This document shows positions 62,438 to 64,000 of a stretch of DNA of 64,000 nt, one piece after another; the first letter of the stretch is position 1; the number at the start of each line of letters is the position of its first letter. Under the pieces are notes generated by a model. That model saw only the letters and a program-made list of their open reading frames with translations, was not told the DNA's origin and ran no database searches. The translations under genes and the position numbers were made by a program. This DNA comes from Sipunculus nudus (lineage: Eukaryota; Annelida; Sipuncula; Golfingiida; Sipunculidae): assembly GCA_026874595.1 (NCBI GenBank), contig CM049311.1, forward strand, positions 71,472,453 to 71,536,452, read 5' to 3'.

Positions 62438-63145
62438 GTCTCCCTCATAAAATAAGTAATACACAAAGTATTATACAAACTACCTGATCACTCAGTTTAA
62501 ATGATTACTGCAATACATTTTAAAAAGTGGTCTGCTTACAGCAAATATCATTTATACTCCTGTACACTAAATCTGTCCACCTGTAGCCTAATTACAACTC
62601 CTGTAAGCCTACCTGTTGTCTTGATATAAGGATGTCTATCTCTTGGAAGACAAAGTCTGCCAGGACTTTGGGAATAGTGGTGTTATCTTTCTTGTTCAAT
62701 ACAGCTTTGATGTTAGCTGATACAGGCCTCATGACTGAAATTAAACCAAGAGAACACATCAGATGGCACAAATTATTATGTGCAATTTAGCTTTCACAGA
62801 ACAATGAATATTTAAATATATAGATAATTGCAAAGGAATATAATATTAGTGTTACCTGTGGGTGCAGATTAAATATGACCATAATGTAAAGGCTCTTATG
62901 AAAATGAATTTACAAAATCTAATATTTATTTTTTCAGTATTTCAAAGCAGCAAATCACTAGCCTAGCATACATGTTTTAATTCATAGGATCACAGTTGTA
63001 AGCCAACAAAGAAATAGCTTTATGAGACATTGTTAAACAAATGTCAGAGTAACATTTTAAATGAAAGGTTAAAAGATGACATCTCACTGAAGTCAAGATT
63101 GTCCTCCATAATCCTGTGACTGTCGATGGAATGTTTCAGTAAATT
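16065..63145 (-). CDS. VPS13: VPS13A/C-type intermembrane lipid transfer protein (29 internal exons, both ends outside window)
   Basis: VPS13 proteins are long rod-like bridges with a hydrophobic groove that move bulk glycerophospholipids between organelles at contact sites. Twenty-nine minus-strand exons, all with AG acceptors and GT donors, join without any phase conflict into 1,216 codons. Family hallmarks appear in the right order: MRPVSANIKAV, WWKYAYNAVVHE followed by a KYRRYKDLYK block, a WWSWMW tract followed by LTEEEREKIYQSIGY, VEIVYDE, GDDWHTAQ, LPTLKLNISDEKL, and LNIDIKAPVVLLPQ. The Trp-rich tract, the IGY block and the IKAPVV block place it with VPS13A/C rather than VPS13B or VPS13D. 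I cannot tell A from C. The piece covers the extended chorein region and several RBG (repeating beta-groove) modules. No transmembrane segment is visible. The N-terminal chorein exons lie to the right and the C-terminal adaptor, ATG2-C and PH-like regions to the left. No exon was found in 1-16064. Confidence 0.95.
16277..17339. other. VPS13: Intron stretch with (AAT)n microsatellites
   Basis: Contains AAT/AATA tracts at about 16808-16840 and 16928-17020. A short direct duplication is also visible ('acatttcaaacaattaacaagcaattttaccatt' parallels sequence about 130 bp before). Nothing coding is seen. Confidence 0.7.
17340..19030 (+). mobile_element. Element J, head present, 3' end unclear
   Basis: The head CAAGGGACCCATGGGTCACG at 17340 is followed by blocks shared with element I (42867), such as 'gatctgaccatg' and 'gagttacaactcccttgcat'. 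It contains an 18-bp G-run (18175-18192) and a (GA)n tract (18710-18759). After 18900 it has the B/G-type block 'cttgaataaaatctacagttttt', then fades. Confidence 0.6.
19280..20314 (+). mobile_element. Element B copy 2, uninterrupted
   Basis: About 1.03 kb, nearly identical in its first 440 bp to 1613-2053. It continues with 'gtgccattgccaaagttgg', 'gggcctataacttcaaaa' and a GGCCGGACGG-rich tail ending gctcagatgac-ttata-gtcagctgagc-TAA. It carries neither R1 insertion, so it is the unoccupied reference for the nest at 1613-15602. Confidence 0.85.
20315..22571. other. VPS13: Intron stretch without visible features
   Basis: AT-rich intronic sequence between element B copy 2 and exon 28. I see no coding signal, structured RNA or clear repeat apart from short AT runs. 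Confidence 0.6.
22572..22659 (-). CDS. VPS13: VPS13 exon 28 of window
   Basis: This 88-bp exon encodes VEMTRSDYRVVIATLQQNFS then EVSDKPDRI and one base of an Asp codon. It fits the position of LSQED(L/I)xx(I/L)xxxLxxNL in VPS13A/C. Acceptor TACTCAG, donor GTGGGT. Confidence 0.94.
23381..24090 (+). mobile_element. Element E copy 2, 3'-truncated
   Basis: The head CTAGAATATGGGTAGACAAC at 23381 is followed by a leader as at 8681, then about two pairs of units with 'gatggcgccacc' and 'ggtggcgccacctgtcatat'. No tail hairpin is seen before exon 27, so it is truncated. Confidence 0.7.
24159..24303 (-). CDS. VPS13: VPS13 exon 27 of window
   Basis: This 145-bp exon encodes AFLSDNGNLEQGRKLVEPIS then LKLDIKRALPPVHSDLNWEI and SGKLKHIQ. 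It matches (L/I)PxxLxxxVxRNLxxxW...GxLxxMxxxLSQxD. Acceptor TTTGTAG, donor GTGAGA. A repeat of type E ends within about 70 bp of it in the following intron. Confidence 0.95.
24901..25124 (-). CDS. VPS13: VPS13 exon 26 of window
   Basis: This 224-bp exon encodes LQDIQEQGTRISLNIDIKAP, then VVLLPQNSTSCELLFLKLGD and a loop to HLDSLQVH plus a split Arg codon. It contains the hallmark (I/L)(N/D)I(N/D)(L/I)KAPVVxIPQ followed by xxLGxIxxxN. Acceptor CATCAG, donor GTAAAA. Confidence 0.97.
25320..26286 (+). repeat. Two tandem-repeat blocks: about 155-bp units, then family C units
   Basis: 25320-25690 has three units with 'cagatttgaccttgaag' and 'aaggtcaaggtcac'. 25690-26286 has units of family C, as at 1-1190, with 'gaaagaaatcttccattagtttttgacttata' type blocks at about 25868 and 26186. 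Element R1 copy 3 enters the last C unit at an A-run. Confidence 0.65.
26287..28340 (+). mobile_element. Element R1 copy 3 (head plus units, split by L, truncated by M)
   Basis: The head CAAGTGACCCATGGGTCATG is at 26287, followed by a 190-bp leader parallel to 8501-8680. Units of about 335 bp begin at 'caggtggctccaccagtctg' (26478) and near 26812, 27792 and 28132. L interrupts the second unit. The array breaks inside a unit at 28340, so the tail is missing. It provides unoccupied sites that date the insertions at 8681 and 10331. Confidence 0.85.
26848..27481. mobile_element. Foldback element L with 8-bp target duplication GATGAAAC
   Basis: The ends, read inward, are CATTTGTGGCACGATTTAGG and TATACCAGGCACGATTTAGG. 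Inverted arms of about 200 bp, nearly identical, include 'actagtataatgtactagtg' and 'atatgctcatctt'. The core (about 27030-27300) is a direct duplication of roughly 135-150 bp. The host R1 unit is split with GATGAAAC on both sides (26840-26847, 27482-27489), giving a clean 8-bp duplication as made by hAT-like and some other DDE transposases. The open frame across the core (26976-27335) is a by-product of the internal repeat. Confidence 0.85.
28341..30652. mobile_element. Foldback element M with long imperfect inverted ends, 2.3 kb
   Basis: The right end (about 30360-30652) reads inward CATTTGTGGCACGATTTAAG, the same terminus as element L. Its inner part is inverted relative to 28575-28780, including 'tttcatataaaa' and 'cactgaaattag' blocks. 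About 16-bp units of the form 'ggcaaactgggaatc' repeat five times at 30495-30570. The left edge (28341-28500) has about 75-bp units shared, inverted, with L's core. No transposase was seen in 28800-30350. The left end is joined directly to a broken R1 unit. Confidence 0.6.
30655..31055 (+). repeat. Tandem repeat, three units of about 145 bp
   Basis: Units begin with 'caataggtctggagccctcataggtaccaatcatc' and carry 'gggaaagctgcagtaggtt' and 'ggccatattggaatt'. They start near 30660, 30803 and 30950. The last unit is cut short at 'cttgtcaagtggggccc'. The family is not recognised. Confidence 0.75.
31287..31364 (-). CDS. VPS13: VPS13 exon 25 of window
   Basis: This 26-codon exon encodes NFLDPFMNPETYQFYTVEAQ then RAVQTR. 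It occupies the NFQxAKExLxxATxQAAxxA helix position of VPS13A/C. Acceptor TTGCAG, donor GTAAGT. The next intron is 6.1 kb and full of repeats. Confidence 0.92.
31583..31711 (-). CDS. VPS13: VPS13 exon 24 of window
   Basis: This 43-codon exon encodes LVQYGKASHKHGISKLPSLD then ASLTLRIGQVQAVYLNKFNS and QMM. It matches the very conserved VGCIQ(I/V)VYLHKFxxSLLxF block of VPS13A/C. Acceptor TGACAG, donor GTAAGG. Confidence 0.96.
31967..32005 (-). CDS. VPS13: VPS13 exon 23 of window (13 codons)
   Basis: This 39-bp exon encodes ILSIEDNRLFDFK. It matches the GxEVFxFxL strand that follows the AIYKKAV block. Acceptor CTTTTAG, donor GTAAGT; phase 0 on both sides, so it could be skipped in frame. Confidence 0.92.
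32507..32610 (-). CDS. VPS13: VPS13 exon 22 of window
   Basis: This 104-bp exon encodes LESSYKIKGLQTVIQAHLTD then LSVQDLSGDAIYQQ. It matches the block GLDSxxxxxxxxxxAxLxxIxVxDxD...AIYKKAV. Acceptor CTTTAG, donor GTAATA. Confidence 0.95.
33238..33468 (-). repeat. tRNA-derived SINE, near full length
   Basis: Read on the minus strand from 33468: a tRNA-like head with A-box-like GTTGAGTGGTTACAAGC and B-box-like GGTTTAGTTCC, then a central block TTTTCTCCTAATTCTCCAGT, then TTCCTCTACATGTAGAGAC. The 3' end has 'gttcaatccatgtaaaataaatc'. The central block resembles the domain shared by many mollusc and other metazoan SINEs (from memory). The 3' end recurs at 41545 and 49137 in this window. Confidence 0.7.
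33666..33779 (-). CDS. VPS13: VPS13 exon 21 of window
   Basis: This 114-bp exon encodes KQTICPRHTKLHAFAKIKDI then HVKFCNHEMDFADLAIK. It aligns with the strand pair xxxLxAxLxxxxVFVxxxxxxIAExxIxG of VPS13A/C. Acceptor GGCACAG, donor GTTAGA. Confidence 0.93.
34353..34480 (-). CDS. VPS13: VPS13 exon 20 of window
   Basis: This 128-bp exon encodes SYLGPSRELAKSTSTILSAV then TAPDPDSLSMAQKWFYDMAE. It is a variable linker between RBG modules; assignment rests on phase fit with both neighbours. Acceptor CTGCAG, donor GTGAGC. Confidence 0.9.
34903..35045 (-). CDS. VPS13: VPS13 exon 19 of window
   Basis: This 143-bp exon encodes VSPDCPDFELVYSSVEQGIV then IKLSRLDLVFDRAATLYL. It matches FxxxYxxxxQxxKVxFSSLDLxLxxxALLxxxNYL of VPS13A/C. 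Acceptor TTACAG, donor GTAAGT. Confidence 0.95.
35348..35421 (-). CDS. VPS13: VPS13 exon 18 of window
   Basis: This 74-bp exon encodes QSGEYLELLSSTAGSDLISM then LYRQ. It fits the family pattern of a Pro/Gly-rich turn followed by DLLxVxYxK. Acceptor TTTCAG, donor GTAAGT. Confidence 0.92.
36298..36536 (-). CDS. VPS13: VPS13 exon 17 of window
   Basis: This 239-bp exon encodes GLDMPAVDDHTSPSNYIEVL, then LRFRLGEVVVHISKS and a strand-rich stretch to LVDKIHL. It corresponds to the start of the RBG module after the FFAT linker, where VPS13A/C read (L/F)(K/R)FE(I/V)xEVxxE. Acceptor TTTCAG, donor GTAAGT. Confidence 0.95.
36578..36622 (-). pseudogene. Decayed partial duplicate of the exon 17 acceptor and 5' end
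   Basis: The plus-strand segment 'atccactgcaggcacatcct' followed by 'gacccctgaaacagtgaag' closely parallels 36512-36550, which spans the first codons of exon 17 and its acceptor. It lies some 60 bp upstream in the transcription sense and keeps the TTTCAG. It cannot encode the rest of the exon. Confidence 0.5.
37125..37185 (-). CDS. VPS13: VPS13 exon 16 of window (acidic, FFAT-position exon)
   Basis: This 61-bp exon encodes SEQYITASDHSDEDPEEWA. Vertebrate VPS13A/C carry a FFAT motif (for example EEFFDA in an acidic tract) at the same place in the chain, which binds VAP proteins in the ER membrane. Here QYITASD resembles a phospho-FFAT core (aromatic at 2, Thr at 4, Ala at 5, acidic at 7) in an acidic setting. 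Acceptor TTACAG, donor GTAAGA. Confidence 0.93.
37643..37781 (-). CDS. VPS13: VPS13 exon 15 of window
   Basis: This 139-bp exon encodes DEREVQHEPDWDELLHMKQA, then a basic linker and ASRLSTFST plus one base of Gly. It is the poorly conserved linker between the SIPxP block and the FFAT position in VPS13A/C. Acceptor TTTAAG, donor GTCCAG. Confidence 0.88.
38240..38540 (+). promoter_or_regulatory. Promoter-like island with inverted repeat, possible solo LTR fragment
   Basis: In the intron between exons 14 and 15, plus strand, in order: an inverted repeat (38288-38306 against 38332-38348, arms ending GTCACCCAG and CTGGGTGAC), CCAATCAGG at about 38382, the palindromic CRE TGACGTCA at 38407-38414, TTTATATAAAG at about 38420, and AATAAA at about 38479. 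This order resembles an LTR U3-R region. 'ttgacaaaTGGCTACC' near 38517 could mark an LTR end and primer site. No partner LTR or target duplication was found. Confidence 0.35.
38820..38985 (-). CDS. VPS13: VPS13 exon 14 of window
   Basis: This 166-bp exon encodes LAELPTLKLNISDEKLMMLM and DFFKNVPFPHSNSMMGF, ending VPVAPML. It matches the family block LPLxxxRISDxKLxxxMxLxxSIPxP. Acceptor TTGCAG. The donor GTGAAC is the weakest in the gene; reading past it adds about 12 residues before a stop. The next exon starts in the same phase (0). Confidence 0.94.
39593..39710 (-). CDS. VPS13: VPS13 exon 13 of window
   Basis: This 118-bp exon starts by completing Gly, then DDWHTAQTQPDTPYHILPSV and GLELKFFNSVKPEYKLLP. 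It matches GDNW...HIL.P...LxLSKAM in VPS13A. Acceptor TACAG, donor GTAAGT; ends with two bases of a Gln codon. Confidence 0.96.
40510..40557 (-). CDS. VPS13: Candidate VPS13 cassette exon (48 bp, symmetric phase 1)
   Basis: A 48-bp open block with acceptor CTTACCAG and donor GTTGGT lies between exons 12 and 13. Its phase fits both neighbours, so inclusion adds exactly 16 residues (AKHKTLHEKHKLMATT), basic and His/Lys-rich, and skipping keeps the frame. Human VPS13A/C run straight through this position, at the loop before GD(N/D)W. Small size, symmetric phase and an absent counterpart suggest an alternatively included microexon. Without transcripts this is inference. Confidence 0.5.
40983..42263 (+). 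mobile_element. Element K, strongly decayed head/tail element
   Basis: Starts with CAAGTGACCCCATGGCCATG then GTGCTCAGCTG, the common head with a one-base insertion. It ends near a worn tail, gactaaaaaggttcagctaaaaa. A SINE fragment lies inside at 41440-41575. The middle is too diverged to assign to a family. Confidence 0.45.
41440..41575 (+). repeat. Partial SINE (central domain and 3' end)
   Basis: The block 'gggtcccccgttttcctcc' followed by 'ttattataactagttgtacaatccatgtaaaagaaatt' corresponds to the central and 3' parts of the minus-strand SINE at 33238-33468. The tRNA-like head is missing. Another 3'-end piece is at about 49130-49172. Confidence 0.6.
42522..42609 (-). CDS. VPS13: VPS13 exon 12 of window
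   Basis: This 88-bp exon encodes NATLSEIEARLYDHYNITVS then DVKALIADS and one base of a Gly or Ala codon. It matches the VPS13A/C block xxLxEIMDxAYDxFDIxLxxVQLL. Acceptor ATTTTAG, donor GTGAGA. It can splice directly to exon 13 (G+GT gives Gly) or through the candidate cassette at 40510 (G+CT gives Ala). Confidence 0.95.
42867..44182 (+). mobile_element. Element I, degenerate head and complete tail
   Basis: Begins with a decayed head (CAAGGAACAGTGGGTCATTA, then GCTCAGCTGA). It ends with gctcagattac-taatg-gtcagctgagc then TAA. The body shares blocks with 17340-18520 (for example the 'gagttacaacacccttgcat' block) and with element B. About 1.3 kb, non-coding, in the intron between exons 11 and 12. 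Confidence 0.7.
45329..45440. mobile_element. Short foldback / MITE-like inverted repeat
   Basis: The ends TGCAGGTAAAGAGGAA and TTCCTCTTTATCTGCA are inverted with one mismatch. Inside, ATAGACTAAC and GTTAGTCTAT form a second perfect inverted pair around an AT-rich loop of about 30 bp. The length is about 112 bp. No clear target duplication was found. Confidence 0.6.
45915..46340 (-). pseudogene. Non-LTR retrotransposon reverse transcriptase fragment, frameshifted
   Basis: The minus strand encodes a reverse-transcriptase palm signature, SSGVKQGCILAP (about 46264-46299). After a frame break it shows FTDDCALL (the F-x-DD catalytic motif, near 46071-46094). These are the order and spacing of LINE reverse transcriptases of the jockey/CR1-like type common in molluscs. 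The fragment has at least one frame change and in-frame stops and lacks endonuclease and 3' parts, so it is dead. It lies in the VPS13 intron between exons 11 and 12. Confidence 0.8.
46422..46500 (-). CDS. VPS13: VPS13 exon 11 of window
   Basis: This 79-bp exon encodes GGNVLVVDFGKLKVESELR then VKNISLE. It matches the LL(I/L)LD(F/L)G block that follows the VPQxG motif in VPS13A/C. Acceptor TGACAG, donor GTAAAC. Confidence 0.95.
46983..47050 (-). CDS. VPS13: VPS13 exon 10 of window
   Basis: This 68-bp exon encodes TVHLSVNMRSPYIVIPEYGT then LH and a split Arg codon. It corresponds to the family motif DLxINLKxSYx(I/V)VPQxG. Acceptor TCTGCAG, donor GTGAGG. Confidence 0.94.
47492..47632 (-). CDS. 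VPS13: VPS13 exon 9 of window
   Basis: This 47-codon exon runs from HSMTEVIAFFQVP to AGLKYAIEQHK. It matches the VPS13A/C sequence NSIVEFF followed by a TLxKLxE...ATGLxxIIETxK helix. The acceptor is TTGAAG rather than CAG; donor GTTAGT. Confidence 0.94.
48303..48418 (-). CDS. VPS13: VPS13 exon 8 of window
   Basis: This 116-bp exon contains FICEFEINPVHVDADFALRL and then VQPVEIVYDE. It matches the family block FE(I/T)NP...(E/S)(P/Q)(L/V)E(I/V)IYDA. Acceptor TTTCAG, donor GTGAGT; ends in phase 0. Confidence 0.96.
49301..49392 (-). CDS. VPS13: VPS13 exon 7 of window
   Basis: This 92-bp exon reads GRARTEAFIVEGVSIEHELV then PIITSEIGVY, a beta-rich segment. It is phase-compatible with exon 6 (AG+G) and exon 8 (A+CC). 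Acceptor TTCACAG, donor GTAAGT. Confidence 0.9.
50461..50535 (-). repeat. tRNA-like sequence, probable SINE head remnant
   Basis: On the minus strand a B-box-like TGGGATCAAATCC is preceded by a Leu/Ser-tRNA-like arm sequence (AAGACTATTAAGAGAGTG). The acceptor stem cannot be closed convincingly, so it is more likely a decayed tRNA-derived SINE than a working tRNA gene. Confidence 0.3.
53232..53415. mobile_element. Pogo/Tigger-like MITE with TA target duplication
   Basis: Inverted termini CAGTGAAACCTC and GAGGTTTCACTG are flanked by TA on both sides (53230-53231 and 53416-53417). A second inverted pair, ttgtgttgaa and ttcaacacaa, lies just inside. The 184-bp length, CAGT ends and TA duplication fit the Tc1/mariner pogo lineage as known in animals. 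It has no coding capacity. Confidence 0.88.
54352..54488 (-). CDS. VPS13: VPS13 exon 6 of window
   Basis: This 137-bp exon begins YVAHQLNIHLGSCSLTLVNY and continues with beta-strand-like hydrophobic alternation (ILKVSVSKVELGF), ending in a split Arg codon. The YVAH start and strand pattern match the VPS13A/C RBG segment after the IGY block. Acceptor ATTCAG, donor GTAAGA. Confidence 0.94.
54878..55878 (+). mobile_element. Element E copy 3 (tandem core with conserved tail hairpin)
   Basis: The head CTGGCATATGGGTAGTCAAC resembles the E head at 8681. Inside are diverged units of the form 'gcaggtggcaccaccagttttgtatatgataaatagctatg' alternating with 'gtggcaccacctgccaaatc'. The end is a hairpin tatcc-acaaaac/gttttgg-ggata at 55849-55876, equivalent to the tail of the copy at 8681-10290. 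The body is more diverged than that copy. Confidence 0.7.
55925..56143 (-). CDS. VPS13: VPS13 exon 5 of window
   Basis: This 219-bp (73-codon) exon reads a basic linker, then KSWWSWMWSSS, an acidic stretch (SESEDEE) and QLTEEEREKIYQSIGYDE. It corresponds to the VPS13A/C segment with a Trp-rich motif followed by the LTPEEK...AIGYSE block. Acceptor TATTTAG, donor GTATGT. A repeat element begins only about 47 bp into the downstream intron. Confidence 0.96.
56468..57675 (+). mobile_element. Element H, complete with head and tail hairpin
   Basis: The head CTAGGGACCCATGGGTCTCG begins at 56468. The tail hairpin gctcagatgac-ttata-gtcagctgagc followed by CTAA ends at 57675. The first third carries repeated 'gtgaccttgacctttgac' modules (three clear copies near 56620, 56760 and 56910). 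The last third is shared with elements B, G and I. About 1.2 kb, no coding capacity, in the intron between VPS13 exons 4 and 5. Confidence 0.8.
58023..58167 (-). CDS. VPS13: VPS13 exon 4 of window
   Basis: This 145-bp exon completes the split Arg codon and continues QKYRRYKDLYKQRL, then an acidic stretch (DQQLIDLEDDLDLP) and ILMAREQAKLE. It matches the KY(K/R)xYKxLYKxKL and I(A/L)R(E/Q)QA blocks of VPS13A/C, predicted as helical. Acceptor TTTCAG, donor GTGCAT. Confidence 0.96.
58755..58936 (-). CDS. VPS13: VPS13 exon 3 of window
   Basis: This 182-bp exon begins YLNMLSLADSFKMM and contains QRYRKYSPWVPL and WWKYAYNAVVHE, ending SWQRIKAH plus two bases of an Arg codon. These are diagnostic VPS13A/C positions: the YRKYKP block, then WW(K/A)YA, then a Trp-containing basic helix. 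Acceptor TTTCAG, donor GTGGGT. Confidence 0.97.
59004..61809 (+). mobile_element. Element G copy 2, head present, tail hairpin lost
   Basis: The head CAAGGGACCCATGGGTCACG at 59004 is followed by sequence closely parallel to 10331-12945 over its whole length. This includes paired modules with 'ttgatattaggcagtcttgaagtgtaa' and a GACGGACGG-rich tail. It stops at 'ggaccacgactata', about 35 bp short of the other copy's end, so the terminal hairpin is missing. A direct duplication of about 240 bp (59160-59400 repeated at 59401-59640) explains most of the extra length. No transposase or helicase is visible; the element is non-autonomous. Confidence 0.8.
62004..62368 (-). mobile_element. Remnant of a hammerhead-bearing retroelement (Penelope-like or retrozyme), flanked by (TA)n
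   Basis: A roughly 365-bp segment richer in GC than its surroundings sits between two TA microsatellites (about 61978-62003 and 62368-62435). On the minus strand it ends in the hammerhead motif, with a poly-C tract upstream (near 62163-62172). A minus-strand open frame (62121-62336) has no motif I recognise. Association of hammerheads with Penelope-like elements and metazoan retrozymes is established; assigning this fragment to either is inference. Confidence 0.5.
62029..62076 (-). ncRNA. Type I hammerhead ribozyme motif, sense strand of a VPS13 intron
   Basis: On the minus strand the core reads stem I (ATTCAC, 62071-62076), CTGATGA (62064-62070), stem II (CGGG/CCCG with loop TCGCAT), GAAAC (62043-62047), a 2-bp stem III (AC/GT, loop AGTCT), the cleavage triplet GTT (62035-62037), then GTGAAT (62029-62034), which pairs perfectly with the first stem I strand. 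This strand order is that of type I hammerheads, and a very short stem III is typical of those in Penelope-like elements and retrozymes. One deviation: the usually G-C pair closing stem II (10.1-11.1) is U-U, so activity is uncertain. It lies about 540 nt downstream of the exon 2 donor, in the transcribed orientation of VPS13. Confidence 0.8.
62368..62435. repeat. (TA)n microsatellite
   Basis: Long TA dinucleotide tract with a short AAAAA interruption at about 62395. A second TA tract lies at 61978-62003. Together they bracket the hammerhead-bearing fragment. Confidence 0.9.
62613..62734 (-). CDS. VPS13: VPS13 exon 2 of window
   Basis: This 122-bp exon encodes MRPVSANIKAV then LNKKDNTTIPKVLADFVFQE. 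It matches the VPS13A/C core block, in which RPISANAK is followed by a basic loop and an amphipathic strand of the lipid groove. Acceptor TTTCAG, donor GTAGGC; it ends in phase 0 with ISRQQ. The next intron (3.7 kb) carries the hammerhead ribozyme motif and a copy of element G. Confidence 0.95.
63088..63145 (-). CDS. VPS13: VPS13 exon 1 of window
   Basis: This 58-bp exon reads NLLKHSIDSHRIMEDNLDF and ends with one base of a split Ile codon. Acceptor TTTCAG, donor GTGAGA. It aligns with the animal VPS13A/C stretch just before the conserved RP(I/V)SANAK block. The joined codon A+TC leads directly into exon 2. Earlier exons must lie beyond 64000. Confidence 0.88.
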
Positions 63146-64000
63146 CTGAAATTACAAGAGAAACACTATTAATAAAGTTCAATTATGCACCATTAATATA
63201 AATCTGGACAGGAAAGACCAATAACTAAATGTTTGTCAAAATATGTTTGTAATATTGGCATAAGTTAAAAGAATAGTCACATGAAACATTTAACATACAA
63301 CAAGCAGAGCATGATATCATAATACTTGACAGTTGGCTAACTATATTGTGTTGAAAAAAAATCACAAATGAATTAGTAAGCTGTACTGGAAATACCATTG
63401 GTCATAACTAGCCCTTCATTCATTTATATGTGGCAGCCATTTCATTGGTTATTTATCCAAAGCATGTTAATTGATCTCTGAATGTCATTTTGAAACAAGG
63501 CACAGAACAGGAATTTTATCAATGCTGAAAATATTGTATTTTCCATGTTCTTTTGTTGGGACTCTGTTTGTGATAAGATCTTCCATTCTGGCTCAAAAGT
63601 TCCAGCGATTTATCCTGGATCATTACTCAACCATAAATCCTTTTTGTCTTACTCCTAAACTATACCCACAGGGGAAATCAGGACATGTCTATAGAGGAGC
63701 AGAACACAGAGGGCCATGATATATTAAACCTCAGATGCACCTGCTCTGACACTTCTTGAATTATCAAATGGTGCTGATTCTCTCACTGGGTCAAATCCAT
63801 CTCTGGCTGCAGACAGGAGTCATGTGGGGTGAATATTTTGTCTGCAGATTTGTCTATATAGCATTTATAATCCAAGCTTTTTGTTTCGAAAAACACATCT
63901 TTCTCAAGTGTGTCCTAGTTGATTTTGTAGGAAGTTTTGTCTTGCTTAGCCCTGATCCAAATCCTCATATCAATGACAATGCTTATTATGGCCATTAATA
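63146..64000. other. VPS13: Intron upstream of exon 1
   Basis: No further VPS13 exon is visible here. The plus-strand open frames at 63471-63719 and 63756-63998 have no recognisable motif and run antisense to the gene, so I do not call them genes. Confidence 0.6.

Noticed and set aside
63471-63998. Two plus-strand open frames of 80-82 codons at the right edge
   Set aside because: Antisense to VPS13 in an intron, no splice context, no recognisable motif.

Overview
This is a eukaryotic, AT-rich, intron-dominated window. It looks like a heterodont-type bivalve mollusc because of its very dense non-autonomous repeats with tandem cores, GACGGACGG-rich tails and 'gctcagatgacttatagtcagctgagctaa' ends, a tRNA-derived SINE with a conserved central domain, and intron-rich genes. 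The species cannot be fixed from sequence alone. The whole window lies inside or beside one protein-coding gene on the minus strand, a VPS13A/VPS13C-type bridge-like lipid transfer protein. Twenty-nine coding exons between 63145 (more N-terminal) and 16065 (more C-terminal) join in frame at every splice junction and give 1,216 codons. This corresponds roughly to residues 215-1430 of the animal VPS13A/C proteins. The N-terminal chorein exons lie right of the window. The C-terminal half (VAB/WD40-like, ATG2-C and PH-like parts) lies to the left, beyond an intron of at least 16 kb.

Layout. 1-1190: minisatellite-like repeat family C. 1613-15602: a nest of repeats, in which a type B element is split by two type R1 elements; the first R1 is split by element D, which is split by a small MITE, and the second R1 is split by elements E and G. 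16065-25124: VPS13 exons 29-26 in repeat-bearing introns, including an uninterrupted paralogue of element B. 25320-31055: tandem repeats, a third R1 element and two foldback elements. 31287-39710: a dense exon cluster (exons 25-13). 40510-42609: a candidate 48-bp cassette exon and exon 12. 42867-46340: an element with head and tail plus a dead LINE reverse-transcriptase fragment. 46422-49392: exons 11-7. 49393-58167: a long intron with a pogo-like MITE, then exons 6-4 with elements E3 and H squeezed between them. 58755-58936: exon 3. 59004-61809: a second copy of element G. 62029-62076: a hammerhead ribozyme motif in sense orientation in the VPS13 intron. 62613-63145: exons 2 and 1.

Main points of interest: (i) the sense-strand hammerhead ribozyme in a VPS13 intron; (ii) the repeat nest, whose boundaries can be read from unoccupied paralogous sites inside the same window; (iii) a set of element families sharing heads, subterminal inverted repeats, tail hairpins, A-tract targets and a GGTGGCGCCACC palindrome at tandem-unit joints; (iv) a frame-preserving cassette exon and a possible phospho-FFAT-like motif in VPS13.
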